A stretch of DNA of 45,289 bases from Streptococcus sp. DD10 (GTDB lineage: Bacteria; Bacillota; Bacilli; Lactobacillales; Streptococcaceae), in contig NZ_KQ969158.1 in the NCBI RefSeq assembly GCF_001578805.1, forward strand, positions 213,934 through 259,222. Direction: 5' to 3'. Under the pieces are notes generated by a model, which worked only from the letters and a program-made list of their open reading frames with translations, did not search any database and was not told the DNA's origin. A program made the position numbers and the translations under genes. Each line of letters opens with the position of its first letter. Within the stretch, counting starts at the first letter, position 1. This document shows positions 36,744 through 45,240 of this stretch, piece by piece.

Positions 36744-37456
36744 AATCCTATTTTATTGGTGGGCTGGGTTGCAATCCAGTCTATCCACAAGCATTTTTTC
36801 AAGAATTGTCTTTTCCTGTCCATTATCTCGATCTTTATAGAGCAAGTATTGAAACTTTGGAAGAGTTGGATAATTGGTTTGCTCAGCAAATCCAGTCAGA
36901 AGAAAATGTCGTCCTCCTAGCCCATTCCTTGGGTGGGGACTTAGCGGTTTACCTGTCAAATCACTTTCCAGCCATTAAAAAACTCATCCTCCTTGACGGT
37001 GGCTATCTGGATATGGAGAGAATTTGCAGTTTGGAAGAGGAATTGGAGGGTGCTGCGGCTTACTTGAACAGCTACCGTTTTAGTAGTGTTGAAGAAGCGG
37101 TGGAGCAGGAAAAATCCCAGTCGGCTATCTGGTCTGATTATCTGGAGCAGGCAGTGCGTGCAGGTCTGGTTTGGAATCCAGCAGAAGCTGTCTGGCAGTC
37201 CTTTTTGACGCTGGATAGGGTTAGTCGCCTACTCAGTTTGCGTCGTCAGGTGCAAGGGCAGATTCAGCAGTTGCAGCAAGACTGTCTGTTTCTCATTCCT
37301 CAACTGACAGAACTAACGCCCAACTGGGTCAGAGAAAGTTTGACCCAAGTCCCAACCTCTGTGGAAGTAGTTCAGTTGGCAAATGCCAGCCATGACCTGT
37401 ATGTGGAACAGCCACAGAGACTTGCAGACCTAGTGGAGAAATTTTTAAAAAGCTAA
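36740..37456 (+). CDS. Alpha/beta hydrolase
   Basis: A 238-residue alpha/beta-fold protein. The nucleophile elbow is [13 protein letters not shown] (Ser near residue 63), a catalytic His in [12 protein letters not shown] near the C-terminus, and an Asp in between. No signal peptide, so cytoplasmic. Translationally coupled to the acetyltransferase, which suggests a shared substrate route. Substrate unknown. Confidence 0.8.
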   Translation: MKSYFIGGLGCNPVYPQAFFQELSFPVHYLDLYRASIETLEELDNWFAQQIQSEENVVLLAHSLGGDLAVYLSNHFPAIKKLILLDGGYLDMERICSLEEELEGAAAYLNSYRFSSVEEAVEQEKSQSAIWSDYLEQAVRAGLVWNPAEAVWQSFLTLDRVSRLLSLRRQVQGQIQQLQQDCLFLIPQLTELTPNWVRESLTQVPTSVEVVQLANASHDLYVEQPQRLADLVEKFLKS

Positions 37457-37495
37457 GCACCTATTAAATTTGTGTATTTTTTTAAAAAAAGTAGA

Positions 37496-37524
37496 TTGAA
37501 AAACATTTTTTAGAAGAGTATAGT
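37496..37524 (+). promoter_or_regulatory. Promoter for the double-glycine peptide (TTGAAA-N17-TATAGT)
   Basis: TTGAAA (37496-37501), 17 bases, TATAGT (37519-37524). Initiation near 37531 would give a leader of about 95 bases. Confidence 0.65.
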
Positions 37525-37536
37525 AAGAATGTAAAC

Positions 37537-37583
37537 AGGAGGCGAGAAGGTTCTCGATGCGATTACATGAAGAGTCCCCTTAA
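37537..37583 (+). other. Leader region with hairpin-bridged ribosome site and 8-codon ORF
   Basis: AGGAGG (37537-37542) is followed by the perfect hairpin CGAGAA GG TTCTCG and then an ATG at 37557. That ATG encodes MRLHEESP and its TAA overlaps an ATG at 37583 (TAATG), which is in frame with the peptide gene. This could couple translation, or be chance. Confidence 0.35.
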
Positions 37584-37624
37584 TGGTAGTGAAAGATTAT
37601 AAAAATGTAATCGAGGTAATTGCA

Positions 37625-37846
37625 ATGAAAGAAATAAATAAATTTCCAGCCTTATCTATTGATGAACTGATGCAATACCGTGGTGGTGATAATCCTTATG
37701 GAATTACAATTCACGGAATTCATTCTTGGGAAGAAGAACCTGTGATGATACGACCTGTACATGGAAATTGTCCACTAGGAACCTATAACTTAGGCTACAT
37801 TGGTGGAGGAGATTTCCTATGCAAAGGAAGTTCAAATCGTTTTTAA
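37625..37846 (+). CDS. Bacteriocin-like peptide with double-glycine leader
   Basis: A 73-residue precursor with leader MKEINKFPALSIDELMQYRGG (21 residues), matching the LSxxEL...GG pattern cut by BlpA/ComA-type C39 transporters. The mature 52-residue peptide starts DNPYG, has two cysteines 16 residues apart (NCPLG and FLCKG), and a Gly-rich IGGG segment. The start at 37625 is preferred for its GAGGTAATTGCA ribosome site; a longer form from 37583 is in frame. A CPBP membrane protein follows, as common for immunity genes. No processing transporter lies nearby. I do not recognise the mature sequence. Confidence 0.7.
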   Translation: MKEINKFPALSIDELMQYRGGDNPYGITIHGIHSWEEEPVMIRPVHGNCPLGTYNLGYIGGGDFLCKGSSNRF

Positions 37847-37899
37847 CACTTAGACGGAATAATATCTGCTTTTATTGAGCTATAATGAGGGAGGAAAAC

Positions 37900-38571
37900 A
37901 TGGGAAAACGAGTGTTTCAAATATTCTATGCATGCATTTTACTTTCTTATCATCTAGTTTGGTTTTGGTCAGTATTTTTCTATTTTTCAGCTCCTTATGT
38001 AAAAGGAAGTCGAGAATATTTTATTGTATTAGCCCTCATTGATCTAGCAGTCATTCTTCTTGCCTCTTGCTATTTATGGATATACCACGGTCCTCAAAAA
38101 TCATTGATGAGACAGAAAAGAGTTCAATTTCTATATTTGATAGTGGCTTGCATGGTTTGGTATCTATGCGACTCTTTCTTAGCTTTATTTATTCCTACGA
38201 CTTCTAACCAAGTGGGACTAAACTCCTTGATAGAAACGACAGGAGTGAAGGACTTGCCCTATCTCCTCTTGAATATGTGTCTATTTGGTCCAATCCTTGA
38301 AGAGTTGATTTATAGAGGAGTAGTGATGACGACCTTTTTTAAACAATCTCCTTGGTATCTGGACGTTCTCTTATCAACTCTGCTTTTTGCTTATGTGCAT
38401 GTTCGTTCGGGGATAACTCCCTTAGCTTTTCTTATCTATGCTAGTTCGGGGTTCATTTTAGGGCTTTTATATCGTCAGACGCAGTCGCTACTTTATCCTA
38501 TTTTGATGCATATTTTGGTGAATATTTTAGCCTTTTGGTATGTGATTCTGATTGTTCTATCTAACCTATAG
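37900..38571 (+). CDS. CPBP-family intramembrane protease, probable bacteriocin immunity
   Basis: A 223-residue polytopic membrane protein with the three CPBP (Abi/CAAX) motifs: EELIYRG (glutamate pair near 134-135), FAYVHVRSG and HILVNI. The family includes Blp immunity proteins and CAAX proteases. The start at 37900 follows GAGGGAGGAAAAC; an ATG at 37885 lies within a -10-like TATAAT. Located just after the double-glycine peptide gene, which suggests self-protection, inferred from position. Confidence 0.82.
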   Translation: MGKRVFQIFYACILLSYHLVWFWSVFFYFSAPYVKGSREYFIVLALIDLAVILLASCYLWIYHGPQKSLMRQKRVQFLYLIVACMVWYLCDSFLALFIPTTSNQVGLNSLIETTGVKDLPYLLLNMCLFGPILEELIYRGVVMTTFFKQSPWYLDVLLSTLLFAYVHVRSGITPLAFLIYASSGFILGLLYRQTQSLLYPILMHILVNILAFWYVILIVLSNL

Positions 38572-38601
38572 TTAATCTGACCCCAGACAGTTAGGAAATT
38601 T

Positions 38602-38630
38602 CCATCTTGTTTCAAGATGGTTTTTCTTTT
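38602..38630 (+). terminator. Terminator after the CPBP gene
   Basis: CCATCTTG, loop TTT, CAAGATGG, then TTTTTCTTTT. Confidence 0.9.
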
Positions 38631-38663
38631 ATACTGGAACTATCATGAGAGAAAGGAATGCCT

Positions 38664-39542
38664 ATGAAACATCCACGCATCATCTTTGCCAATAGCATGA
38701 CAGGGCTTGGCAGGGTTTCGACGACGACTGCTCTTCCCCTTTTTGCTGCTTGTCAAGTGGAGGTTGCAGTCCTCCCAACAGTTCTCCTGTCTTCGCATAC
38801 AGGAGGTTTTCCAGGGACTTATGTTCAGTCCTACACTCAGGGGATGCAGGCTTTTTTGAGACAATGGCAGAGCTTACAGTTGGATTTCTCAGCTATGGTG
38901 ACAGGGTATTTGAGAGAAAGTGCCCAGGTGGACTTGATTTTTGACTTTGCTAATCAAGAGAAGATTCCTTTACTTGTTGATCCTATTATGGGGGACAGAG
39001 GTCGGCTCTATGCAGGATTTACAAAGAGTTTTGTTCAATCCATGCAAAAACTAGCTAGTAGAGCCAAACTAATTTTGCCTAATCTAACCGAGGCTTGCCT
39101 GCTTTTGAACCGTCCCTACCCAGAGAGTCCGCTCACTGAGTCTGACTATCAGGAGATTTGCCTGGGCCTACATAATTTAGGTGCAGAAACGATTGTCTTG
39201 ACGGGATTGGAGCTTTCTGATGAACAGATTGGGGTGGCGTTATATGAAGGAGAAAAACAGTATTTTCAACTCTACACAACCCGTAAATTTTCCCAGCATT
39301 TTTTTGGAACAGGAGACATGGTGACCGCACTGTTAGCTAGTGCTTGGGTGCAGGGACTTTCTCTAGAAATCATCTTATTGGCAGTCTTGGACTTCATGGA
39401 TGCTAGCCTTGAGCGAACCTTAGAAGAGCAAGTAGACTTGCGAATGGGAGTTTATTATCAGCCATTCTTAGGGGAATGGGTACAGAAATTTCAACGAATA
39501 ATGGAGGAATATCATGAAAAAGACAAATCTTACCTTGCGTGA
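38664..39542 (+). CDS. Pyridoxine/pyridoxal kinase-type protein (PfkB-like family)
   Basis: Phosphorylates a B6-type vitamer. The 292-residue ribokinase-like fold shows the substrate region TGLGRVSTTTALP, the DPIMGDRGRLY segment, LPNLTEACLL and the anion-hole/catalytic GTGDMVTALL. The start at 38664 has GAAAGG 6 bases upstream; the ATG at 38658 is too close to it. The gene overlaps an ECF transporter component by 29 bases, which supports vitamin salvage. A hydroxymethylpyrimidine kinase role is possible. Confidence 0.8.
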   Translation: MKHPRIIFANSMTGLGRVSTTTALPLFAACQVEVAVLPTVLLSSHTGGFPGTYVQSYTQGMQAFLRQWQSLQLDFSAMVTGYLRESAQVDLIFDFANQEKIPLLVDPIMGDRGRLYAGFTKSFVQSMQKLASRAKLILPNLTEACLLLNRPYPESPLTESDYQEICLGLHNLGAETIVLTGLELSDEQIGVALYEGEKQYFQLYTTRKFSQHFFGTGDMVTALLASAWVQGLSLEIILLAVLDFMDASLERTLEEQVDLRMGVYYQPFLGEWVQKFQRIMEEYHEKDKSYLA

Positions 39543-40059
39543 ATTAACCTTACTCAGTCTCTACGCAGCTTTAATTTACCTTAGTATCCAATTTTTCCGG
39601 ATACCAGTTGGACCTCAGTTTATCCACTTTGGGAATGCCTTGGTTTTAGTTGGTTTTCTACTTTTTGGTAGCAAGAAAGGTTTTCTTGCAGCGGCAGTGG
39701 GACTCAGTGTTTTTGATATCTTAAATGGTTATACAGCCGTAGTATGGATTACGGTCTTAGAGAGTGGAGTAGTTGCTCTTATCGTCTTTCTACTATTTGA
39801 AAAAATTCTGAAAGGCAGAGATAGAGCGGTTAATATTGTGGGAGTGGCTGTAGCTGGGGCTGTAACTAAGATTCTTCTCAATTTAGTCAAGTATACCATT
39901 ACAGGTATGTTGGGGGGGAGTTTGAGTTGGGATGCGTCTGTTCTTCTCGCTTTTGGGAAAATAGTGGGGAGTTTTGGCTCAGCTCTTGCGACGGTTGTAG
40001 CGGTACCGATACTCTATCCGGTATTCAAAGGCTTACTGACTGACTTGAAAAATAAATAA
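39514..40059 (+). CDS. ECF transporter S component, probably for a B6 or thiamin-precursor vitamer
   Basis: Membrane substrate-binding subunit that works with a shared EcfAA'T module encoded elsewhere. The 181 residues have about five or six helices, an opening LRELTLLSLYAALIYLS, the FIHFGNALVLVG segment and late Gly-rich helices. Start preceded by GGAGGAATATC inside the kinase gene. Linkage to the kinase suggests import coupled to phosphorylation. Confidence 0.8.
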   Translation: MKKTNLTLRELTLLSLYAALIYLSIQFFRIPVGPQFIHFGNALVLVGFLLFGSKKGFLAAAVGLSVFDILNGYTAVVWITVLESGVVALIVFLLFEKILKGRDRAVNIVGVAVAGAVTKILLNLVKYTITGMLGGSLSWDASVLLAFGKIVGSFGSALATVVAVPILYPVFKGLLTDLKNK

Positions 40060-40080
40060 AGAATTGGATAGGAGTTAAGT

Positions 40081-40176
40081 ATTATTGAAAATAAGAAATC
40101 AACTAGTGATTATATAGAAGATGATTTAGAAAGCTGTTTAGTGCTAGTGAATCAGATTGTAGAAATAGATTCTTAA
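40081..40176 (+). pseudogene. Possible short ORF lacking a normal start
   Basis: AGGAG is followed 6 bases later by ATT rather than ATG, opening a 31-codon frame rich in acidic residues (TSDYIEDDLESCLVLVNQIV) to a TAA at 40174-40176. Either a dead small gene whose start mutated, an ATT-initiated peptide, or chance. Confidence 0.25.
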
Positions 40177-40252
40177 TTTTTAATATTCGATAGAGTACGT
40201 GATGACTTTTAATGTTGGTGTTGTCTCTCTACCTCTGTCTTAATCAAAAATG

Positions 40253-40261
40253 TGGTATAAT
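40253..40261 (+). promoter_or_regulatory. DEAD-box helicase promoter, extended -10
   Basis: TGTGGTATAAT with TATAAT at 40256-40261 and a TGG extension; about 30 bases before the ATG. Confidence 0.6.
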
Positions 40262-40290
40262 GGAAATGATAAGATAGAATTGAGGATATC

Positions 40291-41634
40291 ATGAATTTTA
40301 CAGATTATACATTTAAAGACTATATTCAGGAGGCACTACAGGAGCTTCACTTTGTCAAGCCGACAGAAGTGCAAGAAAAGTTGATTCCTGTTGTTTTGTC
40401 CGGACGTGACTTGGTCGGCGAGTCTAAGACGGGTTCGGGGAAAACTCACACTTTCTTGCTTCCTATCTTTCAGCAGTTAGAAGAAGCTAGTAATAATGTA
40501 CAGGCAGTTATCACTGCTCCTAGCCGTGAGCTTGCTACGCAAATTTACCAAGCAGCTCGTCAGATTGCTGAGCACTCTAAGCAGGAAATTCGTGTTGCCA
40601 ATTACGTCGGTGGAACAGATAAGGCGCGCCAGATTGACAAGTTGACCAGTAGTCAGCCTCATATCGTCATCGGGACACCGGGTCGCATTTATGATCTTGT
40701 TCAGTCAGGTAATCTGGAAATCCATAAGGCACATACCTTTGTTGTGGATGAAGCGGATATGACCTTGGATATGGGATTTTTGGAGACAGTAGATAAGATT
40801 GCGAGCAGTTTACCTAAGGAATTGCAGTTTCTTGTTTTTTCAGCGACTATTCCCCAAAAGCTTCAACCTTTCTTGAAAAAGTACCTCTCAAATCCTGTCA
40901 TGGAGCAGATTAAAACGAAAACAGTAATCTCAGACACTATTGACAACTGGCTAATTTCTACCAAAGGGCGAGATAGAAATGCTCAGATTTATGAATTGAC
41001 CCAGCTGATGCAACCTTACTTGGCTATGATATTTGTTAATACCAAGACACGAGCTGATGAGTTGCAGGCTTACCTTGCTTCTCAAGGACTTAAAGTGGCA
41101 AAGATTCATGGAGATATTCCTCCGAGAGATCGTAAGCGAATTATGAATCAAGTCAAGAACTTGGATTTTGAGTATATCGTAGCGACGGATCTTGCTGCTC
41201 GTGGTATTGATATTGAAGGGGTTAGCCACGTCATCAATGATGCTATCCCGCAGGATCTTTCTTTCTTTGTTCACCGTGTGGGTCGTACAGGGCGTAATGG
41301 ATTGTCTGGCACTGCGATTACCCTTTACCAACCTAGTGACGACTCGGATATCCGCGAGCTGGAAAAAATGGGTATCAAGTTTGTACCTAAAATGGTTAAA
41401 AATGGTGAGTTTCAAGAGACTTATGACCGTGATCGCCGTGCAAATCGTGAGAAAAAACAGGACAAGTTAGATATTGAAATGATTGGTCTGGTTAAGAAGA
41501 AAAAGAAAAAGGTTAAACCAGGCTACAAGAAAAAAATTCAGTGGGCGGTTAATGAAAAACGCCGGAAAACCAAACGAGCAGAAAATCGTGCTCGAGGACG
41601 AGCAGAGCGTAAAGCGAAGCGACAAACGTTTTAG
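40291..41634 (+). CDS. DEAD-box RNA helicase (CshB-like)
   Basis: ATP-dependent RNA helicase for RNA turnover, ribosome assembly or cold adaptation. The 447 residues show the Q motif region (FVKPTEVQEKLIP), motif I SKTGSGKT (45-52), DEAD (153-156), SAT in FSATIP, and motif VI HRVGRTGRNG. The C-terminal tail (about 385-447) is very basic, with runs such as KKKKKKVKPGYKKK, as in CshB-type proteins. Own promoter and terminator. Confidence 0.92.
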   Translation: MNFTDYTFKDYIQEALQELHFVKPTEVQEKLIPVVLSGRDLVGESKTGSGKTHTFLLPIFQQLEEASNNVQAVITAPSRELATQIYQAARQIAEHSKQEIRVANYVGGTDKARQIDKLTSSQPHIVIGTPGRIYDLVQSGNLEIHKAHTFVVDEADMTLDMGFLETVDKIASSLPKELQFLVFSATIPQKLQPFLKKYLSNPVMEQIKTKTVISDTIDNWLISTKGRDRNAQIYELTQLMQPYLAMIFVNTKTRADELQAYLASQGLKVAKIHGDIPPRDRKRIMNQVKNLDFEYIVATDLAARGIDIEGVSHVINDAIPQDLSFFVHRVGRTGRNGLSGTAITLYQPSDDSDIRELEKMGIKFVPKMVKNGEFQETYDRDRRANREKKQDKLDIEMIGLVKKKKKKVKPGYKKKIQWAVNEKRRKTKRAENRARGRAERKAKRQTF

Positions 41635-41692
41635 AATCAGTTTCTCTCAACTTGAAAAGTGAGATAAAAGGAACAATTTAAGAGTTGTACAG

Positions 41693-41735
41693 ATTGAAGA
41701 AAAAGTGCATTAGAACGATTTCTTCAATTTTTTTA
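41693..41735 (+). terminator. Terminator after the helicase gene
   Basis: ATTGAAGAAA and TTTCTTCAAT form a perfect 10-bp stem with a 16-base loop, followed by TTTTTTT. Confidence 0.85.
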
Positions 41736-42117
41736 TCCTTATAGAGCATTGTAATTAGCAAACCTCCATTTTTTATGTTGCCAGTAAATTATTTTTAAAA
41801 AAAGTTGAAGTTCCAGAACGTTTAGTCCATAGTCAGACTTGGTTTCTCTCGTTTATCGCTTATAGAGCGACTAAACAAGTACTTTTTAGATTGAACAATA
41901 TTGAACAATACAGAAACACAAAGTAAGTAAAATGTACTTGTTTTCAAATTTGTGATAATTTTTATCTATCAGCGAGATAGATAAAATCTATTATATTTTC
42001 ATTTGAAATTATGCTAAAATAAAGGAATAGTTCAAAGCGTATCAAAATCAAGCGTTTTGTAACAAAAGATGCTACAATAAGAAAATAAAGTTTGAAAGAT
42101 ACGAAAGAGAGAAAAGT
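41736..42117. other. Long AT-rich gap before the ABC transporter
   Basis: No gene seen. It holds a tandem ATTGAACAAT repeat near 41893-41910, a perfect 11-bp inverted repeat (TTTTATCTATC AGCGA GATAGATAAAA, 41960-41986), and two extended -10 sites, TGCTAAAAT (TAAAAT 42015-42020) and TGCTACAAT (TACAAT 42073-42078). The latter is the better candidate promoter for the transporter. Confidence 0.5.
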
Positions 42118-42897
42118 ATGAATGTAACATGGTATGACAATCTCATGCAGCTAATTCCAGATGGACAGCTTTTTAGCCTCCGATCTGTTTTTGATGGGAT
42201 TCCTCGTATTATTGGACAGTTGCCAACTACCCTTGGTCTGACGATTGGTGGTGCGGTTTTAGGATTGGTCTTGGCCTTGATTTTTGCTATCGTAAAAATT
42301 AATCGCACTCGAATTTTGTATCCAATCCAAGCTTTTTTTGTTAGTTTTTTACGGGGAACTCCTGTTTTAGTCCAGCTTATGTTGACATTTTATGGAATTC
42401 CATTGATCTTGAAAGCTTTGAACCAACGGTTCGGAACAGCTTTTAATATTAATGATATTCCAGCAGCTGCTTTTGCTATTGTCGCCTTTGCTTTCAATGA
42501 AGCAGCCTATGCAAGTGAGACCATTCGGGCAGCAATCTTGTCTGTTGATCCAGGTGAGGTGGAAGCAGCACGGAGCCTTGGCATGACCAATACGCAAGTT
42601 TATCGTCGTGTCATCATTCCAAATGCAGCAGTTGTTGCCACTCCAACCTTGATTAACTCCCTAATTGGGTTGACGAAAGGAACCTCTCTTGCGTTTAGTG
42701 CGGGGGTAGTTGAAGTTTTTGCAGAGGCGAGAATTCTTGGTGGTGCAGACTATCGCTACTTTGAGCGTTTTATTTCAGTAGCTCTTGTGTATTGGGTTGT
42801 AAGTGTCGTCATCGAGCAATTTGGTCGATGGGTTGAAAAAAGGATGTCTATTGAGAATCCTACTGAAAATCGTTCTGAAGGAGGATTTGGTTTATGA
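42118..42897 (+). CDS. Polar amino-acid ABC transporter, permease
   Basis: Membrane subunit of a His/Glu/Gln/Arg-type importer. The 259 residues have about five helices and the EAA coupling loop EVEAARSLGMTNTQVYRRVIIP (near 142-163). No fused substrate-binding domain; the binding lipoprotein must be encoded elsewhere. Its last codons overlap the ATPase gene by 4 bases. Confidence 0.92.
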   Translation: MNVTWYDNLMQLIPDGQLFSLRSVFDGIPRIIGQLPTTLGLTIGGAVLGLVLALIFAIVKINRTRILYPIQAFFVSFLRGTPVLVQLMLTFYGIPLILKALNQRFGTAFNINDIPAAAFAIVAFAFNEAAYASETIRAAILSVDPGEVEAARSLGMTNTQVYRRVIIPNAAVVATPTLINSLIGLTKGTSLAFSAGVVEVFAEARILGGADYRYFERFISVALVYWVVSVVIEQFGRWVEKRMSIENPTENRSEGGFGL

Positions 42898-43637
42898 TTA
42901 AAATTTCAAATTTGAGCAAGTCCTTCAATGGACAAACGGTTTTGGATAATCTGAATCTCGATATTCAAAAAGGTGATGTCGTTGCGTTGATTGGCTCATC
43001 TGGTGCAGGGAAATCAACCTTTCTACGTAGTCTGAATTATCTAGAAAAACCTGATAGTGGCACTCTTACTATTGATAATTTTCAGGTTGACTTTTCAACG
43101 ATTAGTCAAGAAGATATTCTAATTCTTCGGAGAAAGTTATCGATGGTGTTTCAACAGTTCAATCTTTTCAGTCGTAGGACGGCCCTGGATAATGTGAAGG
43201 AAGGTCTTTTAGTTGTTAAGAAACTTTCTAAAGAAGAGGCGACCAAGATTGCTAAAGAGGAATTAGCAAAGGTGGGTTTATCGGATCGCGAAAATCACTA
43301 TCCAAGGCAATTATCAGGTGGACAGAAACAGCGTGTGGCCTTAGCACGAGCATTGGCTATGAAGCCAGATGTTTTACTTTTAGATGAGCCGACTTCAGCT
43401 CTTGACCCTGAATTAGTGGGAGAGGTGGAAAAATCAATCGCAGAGGCGGCAAAAGCTGGACAAACCATGATTTTGGTGAGCCATGACATGGCTTTTGTAG
43501 AGCAGGTAGCCGATAAGGTTCTCTTTCTAGATAAAGGAAAAATTCTTGAAGCTGGAACTCCTGCTGAGGTAATTGGAAATCCAAAGGAAGAACGAACAAA
43601 GGAATTCTTTGCCAACTACAAACGGACATTTATCTGA
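42894..43637 (+). CDS. Polar amino-acid ABC transporter, ATPase
   Basis: The 247-residue ABC ATPase has Walker A GSSGAGKS (near 34-41), Q-loop VFQQFNLF, signature LSGGQKQR, Walker B VLLLDEPTSALD and the switch His in LVSHDMAF. GluQ/HisP type. Coupled to the permease. A terminator follows after about 25 bases. Confidence 0.95.
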   Translation: MIKISNLSKSFNGQTVLDNLNLDIQKGDVVALIGSSGAGKSTFLRSLNYLEKPDSGTLTIDNFQVDFSTISQEDILILRRKLSMVFQQFNLFSRRTALDNVKEGLLVVKKLSKEEATKIAKEELAKVGLSDRENHYPRQLSGGQKQRVALARALAMKPDVLLLDEPTSALDPELVGEVEKSIAEAAKAGQTMILVSHDMAFVEQVADKVLFLDKGKILEAGTPAEVIGNPKEERTKEFFANYKRTFI

Positions 43638-43645
43638 CTATTTGG

Positions 43646-43651
43646 TATAAT
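43646..43651 (+). promoter_or_regulatory. -10-like site between the ATPase gene and its terminator
   Basis: TTTGGTATAAT gives a TGG-extended consensus TATAAT nine bases after the ATPase stop and just before a terminator hairpin. If active it would make a very short RNA. Confidence 0.35.
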
Positions 43652-43660
43652 ATAAAAAAG

Positions 43661-43695
43661 AGAGGTCGGAGTCAGTGTTCCAACCTCTTGATTTT
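43661..43695 (+). terminator. Terminator after the ABC transporter
   Basis: AGAGGTCGGA, loop GTCAGTGT, TCCAACCTCT, then TGATTTTT. Stem with one mismatch. Confidence 0.8.
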
Positions 43696-43980
43696 TGAGT
43701 TATTTCTTTTTGTCAGATGAGATTATTCTTCAATCCTTTTCCATAGTGATGAAAGTTGGATAGCAATCACGTTCTTTTAAAGGTCTTTGAAGAGTATCCA
43801 AATTTTAAAAACGGAAGAACCAAGTTTTATACTTTAAATTTAAAATTGAAATGATAAGGTCTAAAAAGTAAACCGTTAACTCAATTGACTGACGCATGTA
43901 AAGTCTACTAAGATGATACAAATAAAAAAGAATAAAGTCTGTAAAAATCTTTAGGAGTGCTAAAAATTAGAAAGTTTTAG
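43696..43980. other. Gap with a possible decayed ORF
   Basis: One plus-strand frame is open for about 30 codons around 43757-43850 (KVFEEYPNFKNGRTKFYTLN) without a start or ribosome site, so a gene remnant is possible. Otherwise AT-rich with no clear feature. Confidence 0.3.
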
Positions 43981-44208
43981 ATGATGTTAAATGATATTTT
44001 AATGCTTTATATGCAAAGTTTACTGATTACAGCTTTGTCTGTTACGGTGATTTCAATTTTATGGATTGGCTTTAGAGCAAGCCGCAGAAAGGATAAAACT
44101 TTACGAGAACGCCATGTTCATCTCTATGATGTTTTATTGATTGGAATTATGGTTACACCGGTTTTATCTTTCGCTGTCATGGGCTTAATTTTAGCTTTAC
44201 GAGCATAG
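43981..44208 (+). CDS. DUF4059-type small membrane protein
   Basis: A 75-residue protein with two hydrophobic helices (about 10-30 and 50-72) separated by a basic loop SRRKDKTLRERHVHLYD. Small proteins of this form precede trxB in streptococci. The ATG at 43981 or the next codon could be used; no good ribosome site is seen. Function unknown. Confidence 0.65.
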   Translation: MMLNDILMLYMQSLLITALSVTVISILWIGFRASRRKDKTLRERHVHLYDVLLIGIMVTPVLSFAVMGLILALRA

Positions 44209-44269
44209 GAATTGCGAATTTATAAAAACAATGTTAGAATAACTATTATTACAACGAAAAGGAGAAATC

Positions 44270-45181
44270 ATGTACGATACGATTATTATTGGTGCAGGAC
44301 CTGCTGGTATGACTGCAGCGTTATACGCAGCCCGCAGTAATTTAAAAGTGGCTCTTATTGAGCGAGGAATTCCTGGTGGGCAGATGAACAATACCTCTGA
44401 TATAGAAAATTATCCAGGTTATGTCAATATTACGGGACCTGATTTGTCTGAGAAAATGTTTGAGCCGTTAGAAAAGCTTGGCGTAGAACATGTATTTGGT
44501 TTTGTTGAAAAGATTGAAGATCAGGGAGGAGTAAAAAAAGTTAAAACAGATGATGGTGAGTTTGTCGCTAAAACAGTTATTATAGCTACGGGTTCCAATC
44601 ATCGTTTGTTAGAAGTGCCTGGTGAGCATGAGCTAAATAGTCGCGGTGTTTCCTACTGTGCAGTGTGTGATGGAGCCTTTTTCCGAGATGAGGATTTGCT
44701 GGTTGTAGGTGGTGGAGATTCAGCAGTCGAAGAAGCTGTTTTTTTAACACAGTTTGCTAAGAGTGTCACGATTGCTCACCGCCGTGAGGAGTTACGCGCA
44801 CAAAAAGTGTTGCAGGAACGTGCCTTTGCCAATAGCAAGATTCAGTTTGCTTGGAATACAATTGTTGAAGAAATAAAAGGTGAGAACCGAGTGACTAGTG
44901 TCGTTCTAAAAGATGTTCAAACTGGTCAATCACGTGAAGAATCTTTTGGAGGAGTGTTTATCTACGTTGGTCTAGATCCGGTTAGTGCCTTTGCTAAAGA
45001 TCTGGGAATCTTAGATGAAGCAGGATGGGTAGTAACAGACGAACATATGAGAACATCAGTTCCTGGGATTTTTGCGGTCGGTGATGTTCGCCAAAAAGAT
45101 TTACGTCAGATTACAACTGCTGTAGGAGATGGTGCTATCGCTGGGCAAGAAGTTTATAAGTATATCACTGAAACAAACTAA
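44270..45181 (+). CDS. trxB: Thioredoxin reductase
   Basis: FAD/NADPH enzyme that reduces thioredoxin. The 303-residue protein starts [21 protein letters not shown] (FAD motif), has the redox pair Cys130-Ala-Val-Cys133 in SYCAVCDG, the NADPH motif [12 protein letters not shown] and the FAD-closing [28 protein letters not shown] precedes the start. Single gene with terminator. Confidence 0.96.
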   Translation: MYDTIIIGAGPAGMTAALYAARSNLKVALIERGIPGGQMNNTSDIENYPGYVNITGPDLSEKMFEPLEKLGVEHVFGFVEKIEDQGGVKKVKTDDGEFVAKTVIIATGSNHRLLEVPGEHELNSRGVSYCAVCDGAFFRDEDLLVVGGGDSAVEEAVFLTQFAKSVTIAHRREELRAQKVLQERAFANSKIQFAWNTIVEEIKGENRVTSVVLKDVQTGQSREESFGGVFIYVGLDPVSAFAKDLGILDEAGWVVTDEHMRTSVPGIFAVGDVRQKDLRQITTAVGDGAIAGQEVYKYITETN

Positions 45182-45198
45182 TCAATTAATTAAAGGAG

Positions 45199-45240
45199 TG
45201 AGTATAGCGTTTCCAGAAAAAACGATATACTCATTTTTTT
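45199..45240 (+). terminator. trxB terminator
   Basis: TGAGTATA.CGTTT pairs with AAACG.TATACTCA (one mismatch), followed by TTTTTTT. Confidence 0.88.
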
